From the NCBI RefSeq assembly GCF_031456545.1, contig NZ_JAVDUV010000001.1, positions 1,116,001-1,180,000 of the forward strand: a DNA stretch of 64,000 nt. The letters are read 5' to 3'. A program made the translations under genes and the position numbers. Numbering within the stretch: the stretch's first letter is position 1; the number at the start of each line of letters is the position of its first letter. This document shows, piece after piece, positions 8,082 to 16,411 of the stretch. This DNA comes from Agromyces sp. 3263. GTDB lineage: Bacteria; Actinomycetota; Actinomycetes; Actinomycetales; Microbacteriaceae. Below the pieces are notes generated by a model, which saw only the letters and a program-made list of their open reading frames with translations, was not told the DNA's origin and ran no database searches.

Positions 8082-9488
8082 TCAGCGCAGGAGCCGCTCC
8101 TCCAGCCGGACCCGGTCGGCCGTGTGCACGTTGGCGGGGCGCTCGAGGCCGAGGTGGTCCCGCAGCGTCTCGCCCTCGTACTCGAGCGGGAAGACCCCGA
8201 GCCGCTGGAGCTCGGGCACCACGCCGAGCGCGAACGCCTCGAACTGGGCGGGCTGCACGGCCGAGAGCACGTTGAATCCGTCGACGGCGCCCGAGTCGCC
8301 CCACGCGGCGAACTCCGCGGCGATCTCGGCGGCGGTGCCGACGACGATGGACGCGTTGACGGATGCCGCGACGACGAGGTGCCGCAGGGTCGGCGGTCGG
8401 TCGCCCGACGGGGCTCGGCCGGTGCGCTCGGCGACGATCTCGACGAGCAGCTGGCCCGCGTCGGAGAACGAGGACGCGAGCGTCGGGGTCACCGCGCGGT
8501 CGGGCGAGAGGCCGGTCAGGTCGACGCCGACGAGGGTCGAGAGCTGCGCGAGCGAGCGAGCGGCGGGGAACGCCGGCGGAGCGCCGCCCGGCCAGTCCTC
8601 GGCGATCTGCACGAGCTCGCTGAGCTCGTCGGCGATGGCCTGTGCGTGCTCGCGGGTCTCGCCGATGATCGGCAGCACCGGGGCGATGACCTTCAGCGTG
8701 CGGTCGTCGCGGCCCGACTCGAACGCCAGCGAGCGCAGCTCCTCGCGCACCGCGATCGCCTGGTCGTGGCCTGACACGGCGACGAGCGCGAGGTCGGCGT
8801 GCTGCGCCGCGAAGAGCTTCGAGCTCGGCGAGAGGCCCGCGTGCAGGACGGGCAGGTGCCCCTGCACGGGGCGCACCGCGTTGAGCGGCCCGGCCACGCG
8901 CAGGTGCTCGCCGTGGAACGCGGTGGCGTGCAAGCGGTCGGGGTCGAGGAACACGCCCGACGCGGCATCCGCCACGATCGCGTCGTCGTCGAACGAGTCC
9001 CAGAGCCGGCGCAGCACCTCCTGGAACTCCACCGCACGGTCGTAGCGGACGGTGCTGACGTGCGTGAAGTCGACGCCGTGGTTCGCCGCCGAGCGGGCGT
9101 CGGAGCCGGTGACGAGGTTGAGCGCCGCACGCCCGCCCGAGAGCAGGTCGGCCGAGGCGCTCGCCCGCGCCACCGTGAAGGGGTCCGCGTAGGTCGTGTT
9201 CACGGTGGCCACGAGCCCGATGCGCTCGGTCACGCCGGCGAGGTAGGTGATGGCGCTGAGCGGATCCACCCGGGCGACGAGGTGCGGGTCCCGGTACTCG
9301 AGGTCGTGCCCGGTGGCGAGCCAGTCGCCGAAGAACAGGAAGTCCAGGCGCGCCCGCTCGGCGACCTCGGCGGCGCGGCGCAGCACGGCGGCGTCGCCCC
9401 GGGGGTCTCGATGCGCCCCCGGATACCGCCAGCCCGACGGATACGCGCCGATCGCCCGCACCATGGCGCCGATGATGAGTCTCGTCAT
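8082..9488 (-). CDS. LLM-class flavin-dependent monooxygenase (NtaA/SnaA/DmoA type)
   Basis: A 468-aa bacterial-luciferase-like monooxygenase. The NtaA/DmoA signature is present: FLFFGDWLATG, then RIGLVATVNTTYADPFTVAR, NLVTGSDARSAANHG and YDRAVEFQEVLRRLWDS. These enzymes use FMNH2 from a partner reductase to oxidise sulfur compounds or chelates. No reductase is adjacent. The start is ATG at 9488, chosen because GGGAGGTGG lies just upstream; the longer reading frame has no support. The 104-bp gap to the PLP enzyme suggests possible co-transcription. Confidence 0.85.
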   Translation of the reverse strand: MTRLIIGAMVRAIGAYPSGWRYPGAHRDPRGDAAVLRRAAEVAERARLDFLFFGDWLATGHDLEYRDPHLVARVDPLSAITYLAGVTERIGLVATVNTTYADPFTVARASASADLLSGGRAALNLVTGSDARSAANHGVDFTHVSTVRYDRAVEFQEVLRRLWDSFDDDAIVADAASGVFLDPDRLHATAFHGEHLRVAGPLNAVRPVQGHLPVLHAGLSPSSKLFAAQHADLALVAVSGHDQAIAVREELRSLAFESGRDDRTLKVIAPVLPIIGETREHAQAIADELSELVQIAEDWPGGAPPAFPAARSLAQLSTLVGVDLTGLSPDRAVTPTLASSFSDAGQLLVEIVAERTGRAPSGDRPPTLRHLVVAASVNASIVVGTAAEIAAEFAAWGDSGAVDGFNVLSAVQPAQFEAFALGVVPELQRLGVFPLEYEGETLRDHLGLERPANVHTADRVRLEERLLR

Positions 9489-9600
9489 GCGTCCACCTCC
9501 CGGATGCGACGTTAGGCAGGCCGCGCGCACGCCGCGAGGGGTGCCGTCACACGGCGGAACGGGGTGCCACACGCCGCAACCCGGCGTCATCGGGGGTCAT

Positions 9601-9701
9601 CGGATGCCGCGGGCGGGCGCCGCGGCATCCGTCACCGACGTGCGTCGCGCGGCATCCGTCCCCCGACGTGCGCCGCGCGGCATCCGTCCCGCGGCATCCG
9701 C
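9601..9701. repeat. Cluster of GGATGCCGC-type motifs including one hairpin
   Basis: CGGATGCCGCGG (9601-9612) and CCGCGGCATCCG (9620-9631) are perfect 12-bp arms around a 7-nt loop. Three more CGGCATCCG copies follow near 9651, 9679 and 9693. The cluster fills the gap between two minus-strand genes, just downstream of the desaturase stop. The hairpin could terminate transcripts; the extra single copies have no obvious use in termination. Confidence 0.6.
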
Positions 9702-10751
9702 TCAGATGCTCGCCCGCTGCTCCACGAGCGGGCACATGAAGGGATCGCGCTCGCCGAGCCCGACGCGGTTGATGTAGCGCAGCACGATCGCGTACGACTG
9801 CCACAGCCCGGTCTGCGTGTACGGCACGCCGAGCTCGCGGCAGTACGCGGCGATCATGGGTGCGGCCCGGCGCAGGTGCGGCCTGGCCATCGACGGGAAG
9901 AGGTGGTGCTCGATCTGGTAGTTGAGGCCGCCCATCATGAAGTCGAGGAACGGGGTGCCCCGGATGTCGCGGCTCATGAGCACCTGGCGGCGCAGGAAGT
10001 CGAGCCGCAGGGCCTTCGGCACGAGCGGCATGCCCTTGTGGTTCGGCGCGAACGAGGCGCCCATGTAGAGGCCGAAGAGGCCGAGCTGCACGGCGAGGAA
10101 CACGGCCGCGATGCCGGGCGAGAGCACGAGGAAGACGAGCGCGAGGAACCCGACGAGCCGCACCGCGAGCACCGCGATCTCGGCGGGGCGGTGCGCGAGG
10201 TGCTCGCGCATGACGACGCGATGCACACTCGACGCGTGCAGCGAGAGCCCCTCGAGCAGGAGGATCGGGAAGAAGAACGCCCCCTGGTGCGCCATCACCC
10301 ACCGCATGAACCGCGACCGGTGCCGGCCGGCCTGCTCGGGCGTGAACGCGACGACCGGCAGCTCGATGTCGGGGTCGACGCCGAGCTGGTTCGGATTCGC
10401 ATGGTGGCGGGTGTGCTTGTGCTGCCACCATCCGTAGCTCATGCCGACGAAGCCACCCAGCACGAGGCTGGTCCAGTCGTTCCACCGCCCCGACCGGAAG
10501 ATCTGCCGATGCGCGGCGTCGTGGCCGAGGAACGCGGTCTGCGTGAACAGGAACGCGAACCACACGGCCATGAACAGCTGCCACCACGAGTCGCCGATCC
10601 AGACGAACGCGACGATGGTGGCCGCGAAGAGCACGGGGACGAGCGCCAGCTTCGTCCAGTAGTAGCCGTAGCGGCGGCGCATGAGGCCGGCCTCACGCAC
10701 CTGACGCGCGAGTTCGGTGAAGTCACTGGCTGGTGCCGTGTGCGTGGTCAT
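9702..10751 (-). CDS. Membrane fatty-acid (acyl-lipid/acyl-CoA) desaturase
   Basis: A 349-aa integral-membrane di-iron desaturase. The three histidine boxes are HDAAH (77-81), HKHTRHH (111-117) and QIEHH (279-283), with about four transmembrane helices between them. The QxxHH third box is typical of front-end or mycobacterial DesA3-like desaturases. It introduces a double bond into membrane acyl chains using an external electron donor. The start is ATG at 10751, followed by a hydrophilic N-terminus; the longer reading frame upstream is not supported. Regulation by temperature is common in the family but not visible here. Confidence 0.9.
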   Translation of the reverse strand: MTTHTAPASDFTELARQVREAGLMRRRYGYYWTKLALVPVLFAATIVAFVWIGDSWWQLFMAVWFAFLFTQTAFLGHDAAHRQIFRSGRWNDWTSLVLGGFVGMSYGWWQHKHTRHHANPNQLGVDPDIELPVVAFTPEQAGRHRSRFMRWVMAHQGAFFFPILLLEGLSLHASSVHRVVMREHLAHRPAEIAVLAVRLVGFLALVFLVLSPGIAAVFLAVQLGLFGLYMGASFAPNHKGMPLVPKALRLDFLRRQVLMSRDIRGTPFLDFMMGGLNYQIEHHLFPSMARPHLRRAAPMIAAYCRELGVPYTQTGLWQSYAIVLRYINRVGLGERDPFMCPLVEQRASI

Positions 10752-10938
10752 GGCGACTCGCTCTCGAGGTCGCCGCACGCGGGGTCCCGGCACGCGGAAT
10801 GGTTCATTCGAGGCTACGCCTGCGGCGCGGCATCCGCCATCCGTCAAGCCGTGGGATTGCCGGCCCGCGCTCGGTAGAATCGTTCCATCCCCGCGCGAAT
10901 TCCTGCGCGATCCGCCGACCCCTGGAGGCCACCCTTCC

Positions 10939-12657
10939 GTGACGAGTTCCCGACGCGATCGACCTGCCGACCCGCACCAGCACGACGGGCATGCGTTCGC
11001 GAGGAAGGAACCGTCGTCCGCGCCGCCGATGCGGCTCTCGGATGCTTCGGAGCTGGTGCTGGTGGCGTCGGCCCCGCGCACCGCGCGGTTCGATCGTGAC
11101 GACCTCGTCGTGCGCAAGGGCCAGTACGCGCTGCGCAACGGCCACGCGACGCCGCAGGAGTCGATGGTGGAGGACCTGCTCGCCGTGCGCGACGCCCTCG
11201 ACGCGGCCGCCATCTCGTACCTCCTCGTGCGCGGCAACGACGACCGCCTCGTGCTCGCCGTCGACCGCGCCGACCGCAAGGCCGTCGCCCACGCCTTCGC
11301 CGAGGCCTTCGCGAACGAGCCGTTCTATGCGGCGACCCTCGCCCCCGAGCGGGCCGCCGACTCGCACCCCGTGCTCCTCGCCGACGGACGACTCTCGGGC
11401 CACCGCAAGGCCACCGTGCTGCGCCTCTACCGGCCGCGTGTGGAGCCCGTCGGGCGCCTGCGCTACGGCAGCGAGACGGCCGTGCAGCTGGAGTTCTGGC
11501 GCTTCGGCGAGGACACGATCGAGGCGCCCGTCGAGAACGCGCTCATGCGGCGCACGCTGCCGCGCTCCGAGGCGATCGACGACACGGTGCACCTGCACGG
11601 CCGCGACTGGCCGACCCTCGAGCACATGTTCGCGCCGCTCGCGAGCGACGTCGACTTCGACATCGACATGGTGTTCTCGTGGGTCGACGGCTCCAGCGAC
11701 GAGTTCGTGCGCGAGCGCGCCAAGCGCATGCAGAGCTACGTGGTCGGCGAGGGCGACGACTCCGAGGCCCGCTACCGGCAGATCGACGAGCTGAAGTACG
11801 CGCTGCGATCGGTGTACCTGTTCGCCCCATGGGTGCGGCGCATCTTCATCGCGACCGACTCCCCGGCGCCGGCGTGGCTGGCGAAGCATCCGAAGGTCAC
11901 CATCGTGCGCAGCGAGGAGATGTTCGCCGACACGTCGGTGCTGCCCACGCACAACTCGCACGCCGTCGAGAGCCAGCTGCACCACATCGAGGGCCTCGCC
12001 GAGCACTTCCTCTACTCGAACGACGACATGTTCTTCGGTCGGGCGGTGAGCCCGTCGCTGTTCTTCTCCCCCGGAGGCATCACGAAGTTCGTCGAGGCGT
12101 CGACGCGCATCGGCCTCGGCGACACGCATCCCGGCCGCAGCGGGTTCGAGAACGCCGCGCGCGTCAACCGGGCGCTGCTGCGCGAGCGGTTCGGGAAGGT
12201 GACCACGCGCCACCTCGAGCACTGCGCGGCGCCGCTCCGCAAGAGCGTGATGGCCGACCTCGAGGCGGCGTTCCCCGAGGAGTTCCGCCGCACGGCGGCG
12301 AGCCGCTTCCGCTCCGCGACCGACATCTCGGTGACGAACTCGCTGTACCACTACTACGCGCTGCTCACGGGCCGCGCCGTGGTGCAGACCGACGCCAAGG
12401 TGAAGTACGTCGAGACGACGCTGCGCAAGGCGCTGCCCGCCATGAAGCAGCTGCTCAAGCGCCGCGACCACGACATGTTCTGCCTCAACGACGGCAGCTT
12501 CCCCGAGATCTCGGTCGAGCAGCGCACGGCCGCGGTCATCGAGTTCCTCGACCGCTACTTCCCGTTCCCTGCGCCGTGGGAGAAGGCGACGGATGCCGCG
12601 GCCGACCTCCCTGCGGCGGCCGCAGCCGGCGGCGGCACCCCCGACCTCACGGCGTAG
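10939..12657 (+). CDS. Stealth-family sugar-phosphate transferase
   Basis: A 572-aa protein of the Stealth family (hexose-1-phosphoryl transferases that build phosphodiester-linked capsular or cell-wall glycans). Conserved blocks are visible: DIDMVFSWVDGSS (CR1), YALRSVYLFAPWVRRIFIATD (CR2), HHIEGLAEHFLYSNDDMFFG (CR3 with the acidic cluster) and a C-terminal CR4-like NDGSFPE. The GTG at 10939 has TGGAGG 11 bp upstream; ATG at 11029 is a possible alternative. No transmembrane segments. The acceptor glycan cannot be told from the sequence. Confidence 0.88.
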   Translation: MTSSRRDRPADPHQHDGHAFARKEPSSAPPMRLSDASELVLVASAPRTARFDRDDLVVRKGQYALRNGHATPQESMVEDLLAVRDALDAAAISYLLVRGNDDRLVLAVDRADRKAVAHAFAEAFANEPFYAATLAPERAADSHPVLLADGRLSGHRKATVLRLYRPRVEPVGRLRYGSETAVQLEFWRFGEDTIEAPVENALMRRTLPRSEAIDDTVHLHGRDWPTLEHMFAPLASDVDFDIDMVFSWVDGSSDEFVRERAKRMQSYVVGEGDDSEARYRQIDELKYALRSVYLFAPWVRRIFIATDSPAPAWLAKHPKVTIVRSEEMFADTSVLPTHNSHAVESQLHHIEGLAEHFLYSNDDMFFGRAVSPSLFFSPGGITKFVEASTRIGLGDTHPGRSGFENAARVNRALLRERFGKVTTRHLEHCAAPLRKSVMADLEAAFPEEFRRTAASRFRSATDISVTNSLYHYYALLTGRAVVQTDAKVKYVETTLRKALPAMKQLLKRRDHDMFCLNDGSFPEISVEQRTAAVIEFLDRYFPFPAPWEKATDAAADLPAAAAAGGGTPDLTA

Positions 12658-12710
12658 CCGCACCCGCGCGCGCCGCGCTGACGGCCACTCCCAGCGCCGA
12701 CCCGGCCCAC

Positions 12711-12774
12711 TGGAATCCCGTTCGAGCGGCGGAATCCTCCACGTCGGGGATTCTCCTGCGCGAACGGGATTCCA
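12711..12774. repeat. Upstream hairpin of element A
   Basis: Outer arms TGGAATCCCGTTCG (12711-12724) and CGAACGGGATTCCA (12761-12774) are perfect over 14 bp. Inside them a second, imperfect pair runs GGCGGAATCC against GGATTCTCC. The outer arms match those of the downstream hairpin at 13969-14030 almost exactly, while the inner bases differ by compensated and uncompensated changes. The downstream half faces the nuclease gene. Confidence 0.85.
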
Positions 12775-12876
12775 CCGAAGCGTCGACTGCCCCTCCACAG
12801 CGCGGAGCCGACGGCCGCCACTCCCCCGCCACGCGCGGCGGCCCTCGGGGGCGGTCGATGAGGCGACGCTCATCCC

Positions 12877-13944
12877 ATGCCGCATTCCCTCCCACTCGAC
12901 CAGCACGGGTTCATCCGCTCGGCCGCCGTCAGGGCGATCGGCGCCGACGCCGAGTTGCGTGCCGCCCTGGCACGCGGAGAGCTCGAGCGTGCCCGGCGAG
13001 GGCTTTACCGAGCTGCGTCGATGCACGACGAGCACGACTTGGCGATGGCCGAGCGAGCGCGGCTCGCCTACCTGTCGAAGGTCCATGCGGTCGCCGCCAC
13101 CTTCCACGCGCCGGTCTTCACGAGCTACTCGGCCGTGGCCCTGCTGGGCCTTCCCATCTTCGGCGCGTGGCCGGCCGACGTCTTCATCATGTCGCGAAGC
13201 GAGCACGGCCGGCGCAGGTCGGGGGTGGTCGAAGTGGCGCGGACGCGAGACATAGACGTCACCGCGGTCGAAGGCATGCTCGTGACCTCGATCGAGTTCA
13301 CCCTGCTGCAGCTCGCGCGCCATGCACCGCTCGTCGCGGCATTGACGGCGACGGATGCGGCGTTGCACGTGCCGCGATTCGGTGGCGGTCAGCCGATGAC
13401 CACGCTCGAGTGCCTCAGGTCCGAGCACGATCGCCTGAAGCCGCATCCGCGGAGCCGCCGCGCCGACGCCGTCCTCGATCGCGCCACGCCGCTCGCGGAC
13501 ACACCGATCGAGAGCGGGAGCCGGCTCCTCATCGAGGAACTCGGATTCGCCCCTCCCGTGCTGCAGCACGAGTTGTGGCTCCCCGAGGCCGGCCGGCGGG
13601 CGTTCCTGGACTTCTACTGGCCCGAGATCCACGCTGGCGCCGAGGCGGACGGGCGCGGGAAGTACCTGGGAGGGAACATGGCATCGCCAGTCCGTGGTGC
13701 GCCGACTGCGCCCGATGCGATGGGTGCGGGCGGTCGGAACGACGCGTCCCGAGCGGCGGCTGCAGCGGCGGAGTTCGCGGCGGCCGCCGTCATCGCCGAG
13801 AAGGACCGCGAGAATGCGATCCGCCGGCAGCTCTCGGGGTTCGATCGTTGGGACTGGAACGACATGATGCGGAAGCGCCCCGTCGAGGCGCGCCTTGCAC
13901 GGCTCGGAGTGCCGCGCACCCGGCGACCGCTGACGTTGATCTGA
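12877..13944 (+). CDS. AbiEi-like N-terminal domain fused to a PD-(D/E)XK nuclease-like domain
   Basis: A 355-aa protein of a family abundant in Microbacteriaceae. Residues 8-45 resemble the AbiEi antitoxin winged helix ending in RRGLYR. A central domain (FTSYSAVALLGLP at 81-93) follows. The C-terminus has a nuclease-like core with D245, E256, D258 and K262 (pattern DFYWPE...EADGRGKY) and a closing helix EKDRENAIRRQL (308-319). An Ala/Gly-rich insert (about 265-305) sits inside the core. No toxin partner is adjacent, so a toxin-antitoxin role is unlikely as it stands. Both ends are bracketed by related hairpins (element A). Confidence 0.7.
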   Translation: MPHSLPLDQHGFIRSAAVRAIGADAELRAALARGELERARRGLYRAASMHDEHDLAMAERARLAYLSKVHAVAATFHAPVFTSYSAVALLGLPIFGAWPADVFIMSRSEHGRRRSGVVEVARTRDIDVTAVEGMLVTSIEFTLLQLARHAPLVAALTATDAALHVPRFGGGQPMTTLECLRSEHDRLKPHPRSRRADAVLDRATPLADTPIESGSRLLIEELGFAPPVLQHELWLPEAGRRAFLDFYWPEIHAGAEADGRGKYLGGNMASPVRGAPTAPDAMGAGGRNDASRAAAAAAEFAAAAVIAEKDRENAIRRQLSGFDRWDWNDMMRKRPVEARLARLGVPRTRRPLTLI

Positions 13945-13968
13945 GCGCTGGCACGAGGTGCAGCGCGG

Positions 13969-14030
13969 TGGAATCCCGTTCGCGCCGGGGAATCCCCAAC
14001 GCATGGATTCTCCCGCCCGAACGGGATTCC
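13969..14030. repeat. Downstream hairpin of element A
   Basis: GGAATCCCGTTCG (13970-13982) pairs perfectly with CGAACGGGATTCC (14018-14030). Between them GGGGAATCC and GGATTCTCC form the inner pair. The outer 13 bp are identical to the upstream hairpin of element A, 1.2 kb away. It begins 24 bp after the nuclease stop codon, so it could also act as its terminator. Confidence 0.85.
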
Positions 14031-14128
14031 GGCGGAGAGGAGCAGGGGCGGGCGGGCGGGTCGACGCGCGTGGCAGGGGCGGGCGGGCGTGAGAGGGTCG
14101 GCGCGCGACCGCGGCCGCGCGGGCGCCG

Positions 14129-15073
14129 TCAGCCGGCGAGCACCGGGATCGGCATGGTGAACGGGGGCTCCTTCGGCACACGCGGCGTCGCGGCATCCGC
14201 GATGCTGACGCCCGACTCGCCGAGCCTGCGCGCGCTCTCGTCGGCGGGGATGAAGTCGAGCGCCGGGAACGAGCCGAGCGGCACGACCGAGTGCAGCACG
14301 GTCGAGGGATACACGTGCACGAGGTTGAACGCACGGGCACCGTCGCGACCGCGGGTGCCCCCGACGGGCACGTTGAGGTCCTGGGTGTAGCAGCTCGCCG
14401 ACGCGACCGACACGGGCACGCCCGCGAACGTCGCCGTCGACGAGTAGTGCAGGTGCCCCGCGATGATCGAGCGGATGTCGCTGCCGTCGACGACCTCGGC
14501 GAGGCCCGACTGGTCGCGCAGCTCCACCGACACCGCGAGGTCGAGCACGCTCGGCACCGGCGGGTGATGCATGGCGAGGATCGTGCCGTGCGGAGCGGGG
14601 ATCGAGAGCTCCTCGGCGAGCCAGTCGAGCTGGGCGGGCGCCACCTCGCCGTGGTGGTGGCCCGGCACGGTGGAGTCGAGCGTGATGACGCGCAGCCCGT
14701 TCACGTCGTCGACGCGATCGACCGGGCGCGACCCGCCGAGCCGCTCGCCGAGCAGGCCGCGGCGGAACGCCCCGCGGTCGTCGTGGTTGCCCATGACCCA
14801 GATGACCTGGGCGCTCAGCCGCTCGGCCACGGGATCGACGATGCGGCGGATGCGGTCGTACGCGTCGGCCTCGCCGCGGTCGGCCAGGTCGCCGGTGAAG
14901 ACGATCGCCTCTGGCCGGGCACCGGATGCCTCGAACTCGTCGAACAGCGTCCGCAGGTGCTGTTCGCTCGACACCCGGTCGTAGAGCTTGCCGCCACCAG
15001 CGAGCAGGTGCGTGTCGCTGATGTGGAGCAGGAAGTGATCCGGCCTGGGGTACTCGGCCGTTCGAATGGTCAC
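14129..15073 (-). CDS. Metallophosphoesterase, CpdA-like
   Basis: A 314-aa calcineurin-like phosphoesterase. All metal-binding motifs of the fold are present: ISDTHL near residue 18, FTGDLADRGEAD, VMGNHDDRG, AMHHPP and GHLHYSS. The class III cyclic-nucleotide phosphodiesterase CpdA/Rv0805 is the closest recognisable group, so hydrolysis of cAMP or of phospholipid headgroups is plausible. No signal peptide. It faces element A with its 3' end; the 185 bp upstream hold its promoter and that of the small ORF. Confidence 0.87.
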   Translation of the reverse strand: MTIRTAEYPRPDHFLLHISDTHLLAGGGKLYDRVSSEQHLRTLFDEFEASGARPEAIVFTGDLADRGEADAYDRIRRIVDPVAERLSAQVIWVMGNHDDRGAFRRGLLGERLGGSRPVDRVDDVNGLRVITLDSTVPGHHHGEVAPAQLDWLAEELSIPAPHGTILAMHHPPVPSVLDLAVSVELRDQSGLAEVVDGSDIRSIIAGHLHYSSTATFAGVPVSVASASCYTQDLNVPVGGTRGRDGARAFNLVHVYPSTVLHSVVPLGSFPALDFIPADESARRLGESGVSIADAATPRVPKEPPFTMPIPVLAG

Positions 15074-15258
15074 TGGGGGTTCCCATCGGTTCGGTGGTGG
15101 CGCGCGGCGGTGGGCGTCGCGCTCAACCTAGCCGACCATGCGAATCTGAACGCTGAATGAATCCGGAATGTGACGAACCCGAACGCGACGACACGGATTC
15201 CGGCGAATCGCGTCACGATCCGGCATCCGTGGCGTCTCTCTGGTGAGGGAGGTCGATC

Positions 15259-15423
15259 ATGGCGTGGTGGGGGCGGACGAAGTCGGCGGAGTTCGTCGAG
15301 CACGTGGAGTTCGTGCGGCTCGAGCTCGCGGTGATCGCGGTGCCATGCGCCTGCCCCAGGGATCACGACCACCCGCGGCCGACCTCGGTGATGCTGCACG
15401 ACGCCCACGCGCTGGCGGCCTGA
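15259..15423 (+). CDS. Small Cys/His-containing protein, 54 aa
   Basis: A short reading frame with ATG at 15259 and a strong ribosome-binding site (GAGGGAGG, six bases upstream). The product begins MAWWGRTKSAEFVEHVEF and has a CxC...HDHP cluster at 30-39 that could bind a metal. I do not recognise the family. It is divergent from the metallophosphoesterase gene and ends 40 bp before the MBL gene of the opposite strand. Coding status rests on the ribosome-binding site and a non-random composition. Confidence 0.5.
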   Translation: MAWWGRTKSAEFVEHVEFVRLELAVIAVPCACPRDHDHPRPTSVMLHDAHALAA

Positions 15424-15462
15424 TCGCCGGTGCGTCCCTGAACCTGCCCGCCCGCCCCGGAC

Positions 15463-16203
15463 TCACGACGGCCCGGCAGACCTCGCCATCGCCGCCGCGG
15501 CCCCGGCGCCAGCGCGCCAGACGGGACCGTGACCGGGCAGGAGCACGGATGCGCGAGTCGCTGCGAGCGCCGTCAGCGAGGCCAGCGCCTGCTCGCTGTC
15601 GGCTGTCGCGGCGCCTGACACGATCTGCGGTCCGTCACCGCCCGTGTACGGGTTGAAGGTGACGAGCGCGTCACCGCTCAGCACCGCGTCGGAGTCGGGC
15701 AGGTGCAGCGCGCAGTGCCCGAACGTGTGTCCGGGCGTGAACACCACCCGCGGACGTCCCGGCACGTCGAGCACCTCGTCCGCGGCGAGGAAGGTGATCC
15801 CCGACACCCCCTTCACGCGCAGGGCGCCGGCGCGCACCATGGCGAAGAGCGGCGGCACCGCCCGGGGGTGCGCGATCGGGTAGACGGCCCGCGGATTCTC
15901 GTGCGCGTAGCGGTACGGATGCGCCGCGAGGTACTCCTCCTCGGGGTGGGCGATGATCGGCACGCCCCACTCCTGCTGCGCTCGCAGGGCGAACCCGAGA
16001 TGGTCGAAGTGCGCGTGGGTGAGCACGCAGGCTCGCACGTCACCGGGCTCCCGGCCCAGGGCGCGGATGGCGTGGCCGATCACCGGCCAGGTCGCGGGGT
16101 GCGCCGTGTCGACGATCGTGAGCGCGCCGCCCTGCTCGAGGAGGTAGCAGTTCACGTAGGCGTGCTCGAGGCGATGCACCCCGGGGACCACGTTGCAGGT
16201 CAA
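15463..16203 (-). CDS. MBL-fold metallo-hydrolase (glyoxalase II-like)
   Basis: A 246-aa metallo-beta-lactamase-fold enzyme. HAHFDHLG is the HxHxDH zinc site; GHTFGHCALH, LSGDALV and LLPGHGPVW supply the other ligands. TTG at 16203 is proposed as start because GGAG lies seven bases upstream and the fold begins directly (VVPGVHRLEHAYVNCYLLEQ). The frame stays open to 16368, where another TTG exists, but the extra 55 residues are basic and low in structure. Substrate is unknown; thioester or lactone hydrolysis is typical. Confidence 0.8.
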   Translation of the reverse strand: MTCNVVPGVHRLEHAYVNCYLLEQGGALTIVDTAHPATWPVIGHAIRALGREPGDVRACVLTHAHFDHLGFALRAQQEWGVPIIAHPEEEYLAAHPYRYAHENPRAVYPIAHPRAVPPLFAMVRAGALRVKGVSGITFLAADEVLDVPGRPRVVFTPGHTFGHCALHLPDSDAVLSGDALVTFNPYTGGDGPQIVSGAATADSEQALASLTALAATRASVLLPGHGPVWRAGAGAAAAMARSAGPS

Positions 16204-16411
16204 TCGGGGTCTCCGGCTGCGTCGCGGCGGCGCGGATGCCTCGTGTCCCGGAGCTCGCACCTCGCGCCGTTCGTCGGTGATGTGTCGATCCTGCACGGCA
16301 GCCGCCTTCCGTCGGACCACCGCCTCCCCGGGTGCATCCACGTTCGGCCATGCCGGAACGCCGGACAACCCCCTTGACCCGGCCGGGGGGCGGATGCGCC
16401 GACGCGCGGAC

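Larger units (their letters stand above)
12711..14030. mobile_element. Element A: hairpin-bracketed AbiEi-like nuclease gene
   Basis: A 1320-bp unit in the gap between two convergent genes. A 64-bp imperfect hairpin (12711-12774), a plus-strand AbiEi-like gene (12877-13944) and a second related hairpin (13969-14030) make up the unit. The upstream hairpin ends 102 bp before the start codon and the downstream one begins 24 bp after the stop. The same geometry recurs in element B. No transposase, target-site duplication or tRNA attachment site is visible. Calling it mobile is inference from the repeated architecture. Confidence 0.5.

Noticed and set aside
12877-13944. Classical type IV toxin-antitoxin (AbiEi-AbiEii) system
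   Set aside because: Only the AbiEi-like winged helix is present, fused to a nuclease-like domain. No AbiEii nucleotidyltransferase lies next to it, nor next to the element B copy.
10804-14340. 1178-codon minus-strand open frame across the Stealth gene and element A
   Set aside because: It crosses two hairpins and two clear plus-strand genes, and its product has no domain. A composition shadow.
15158-15202. GAATCCG...CGGATTC pair upstream of the metallophosphoesterase gene as a third element hairpin
   Set aside because: Only 7-bp arms, no matched partner, no AbiEi-like gene. Probably chance in a promoter region.
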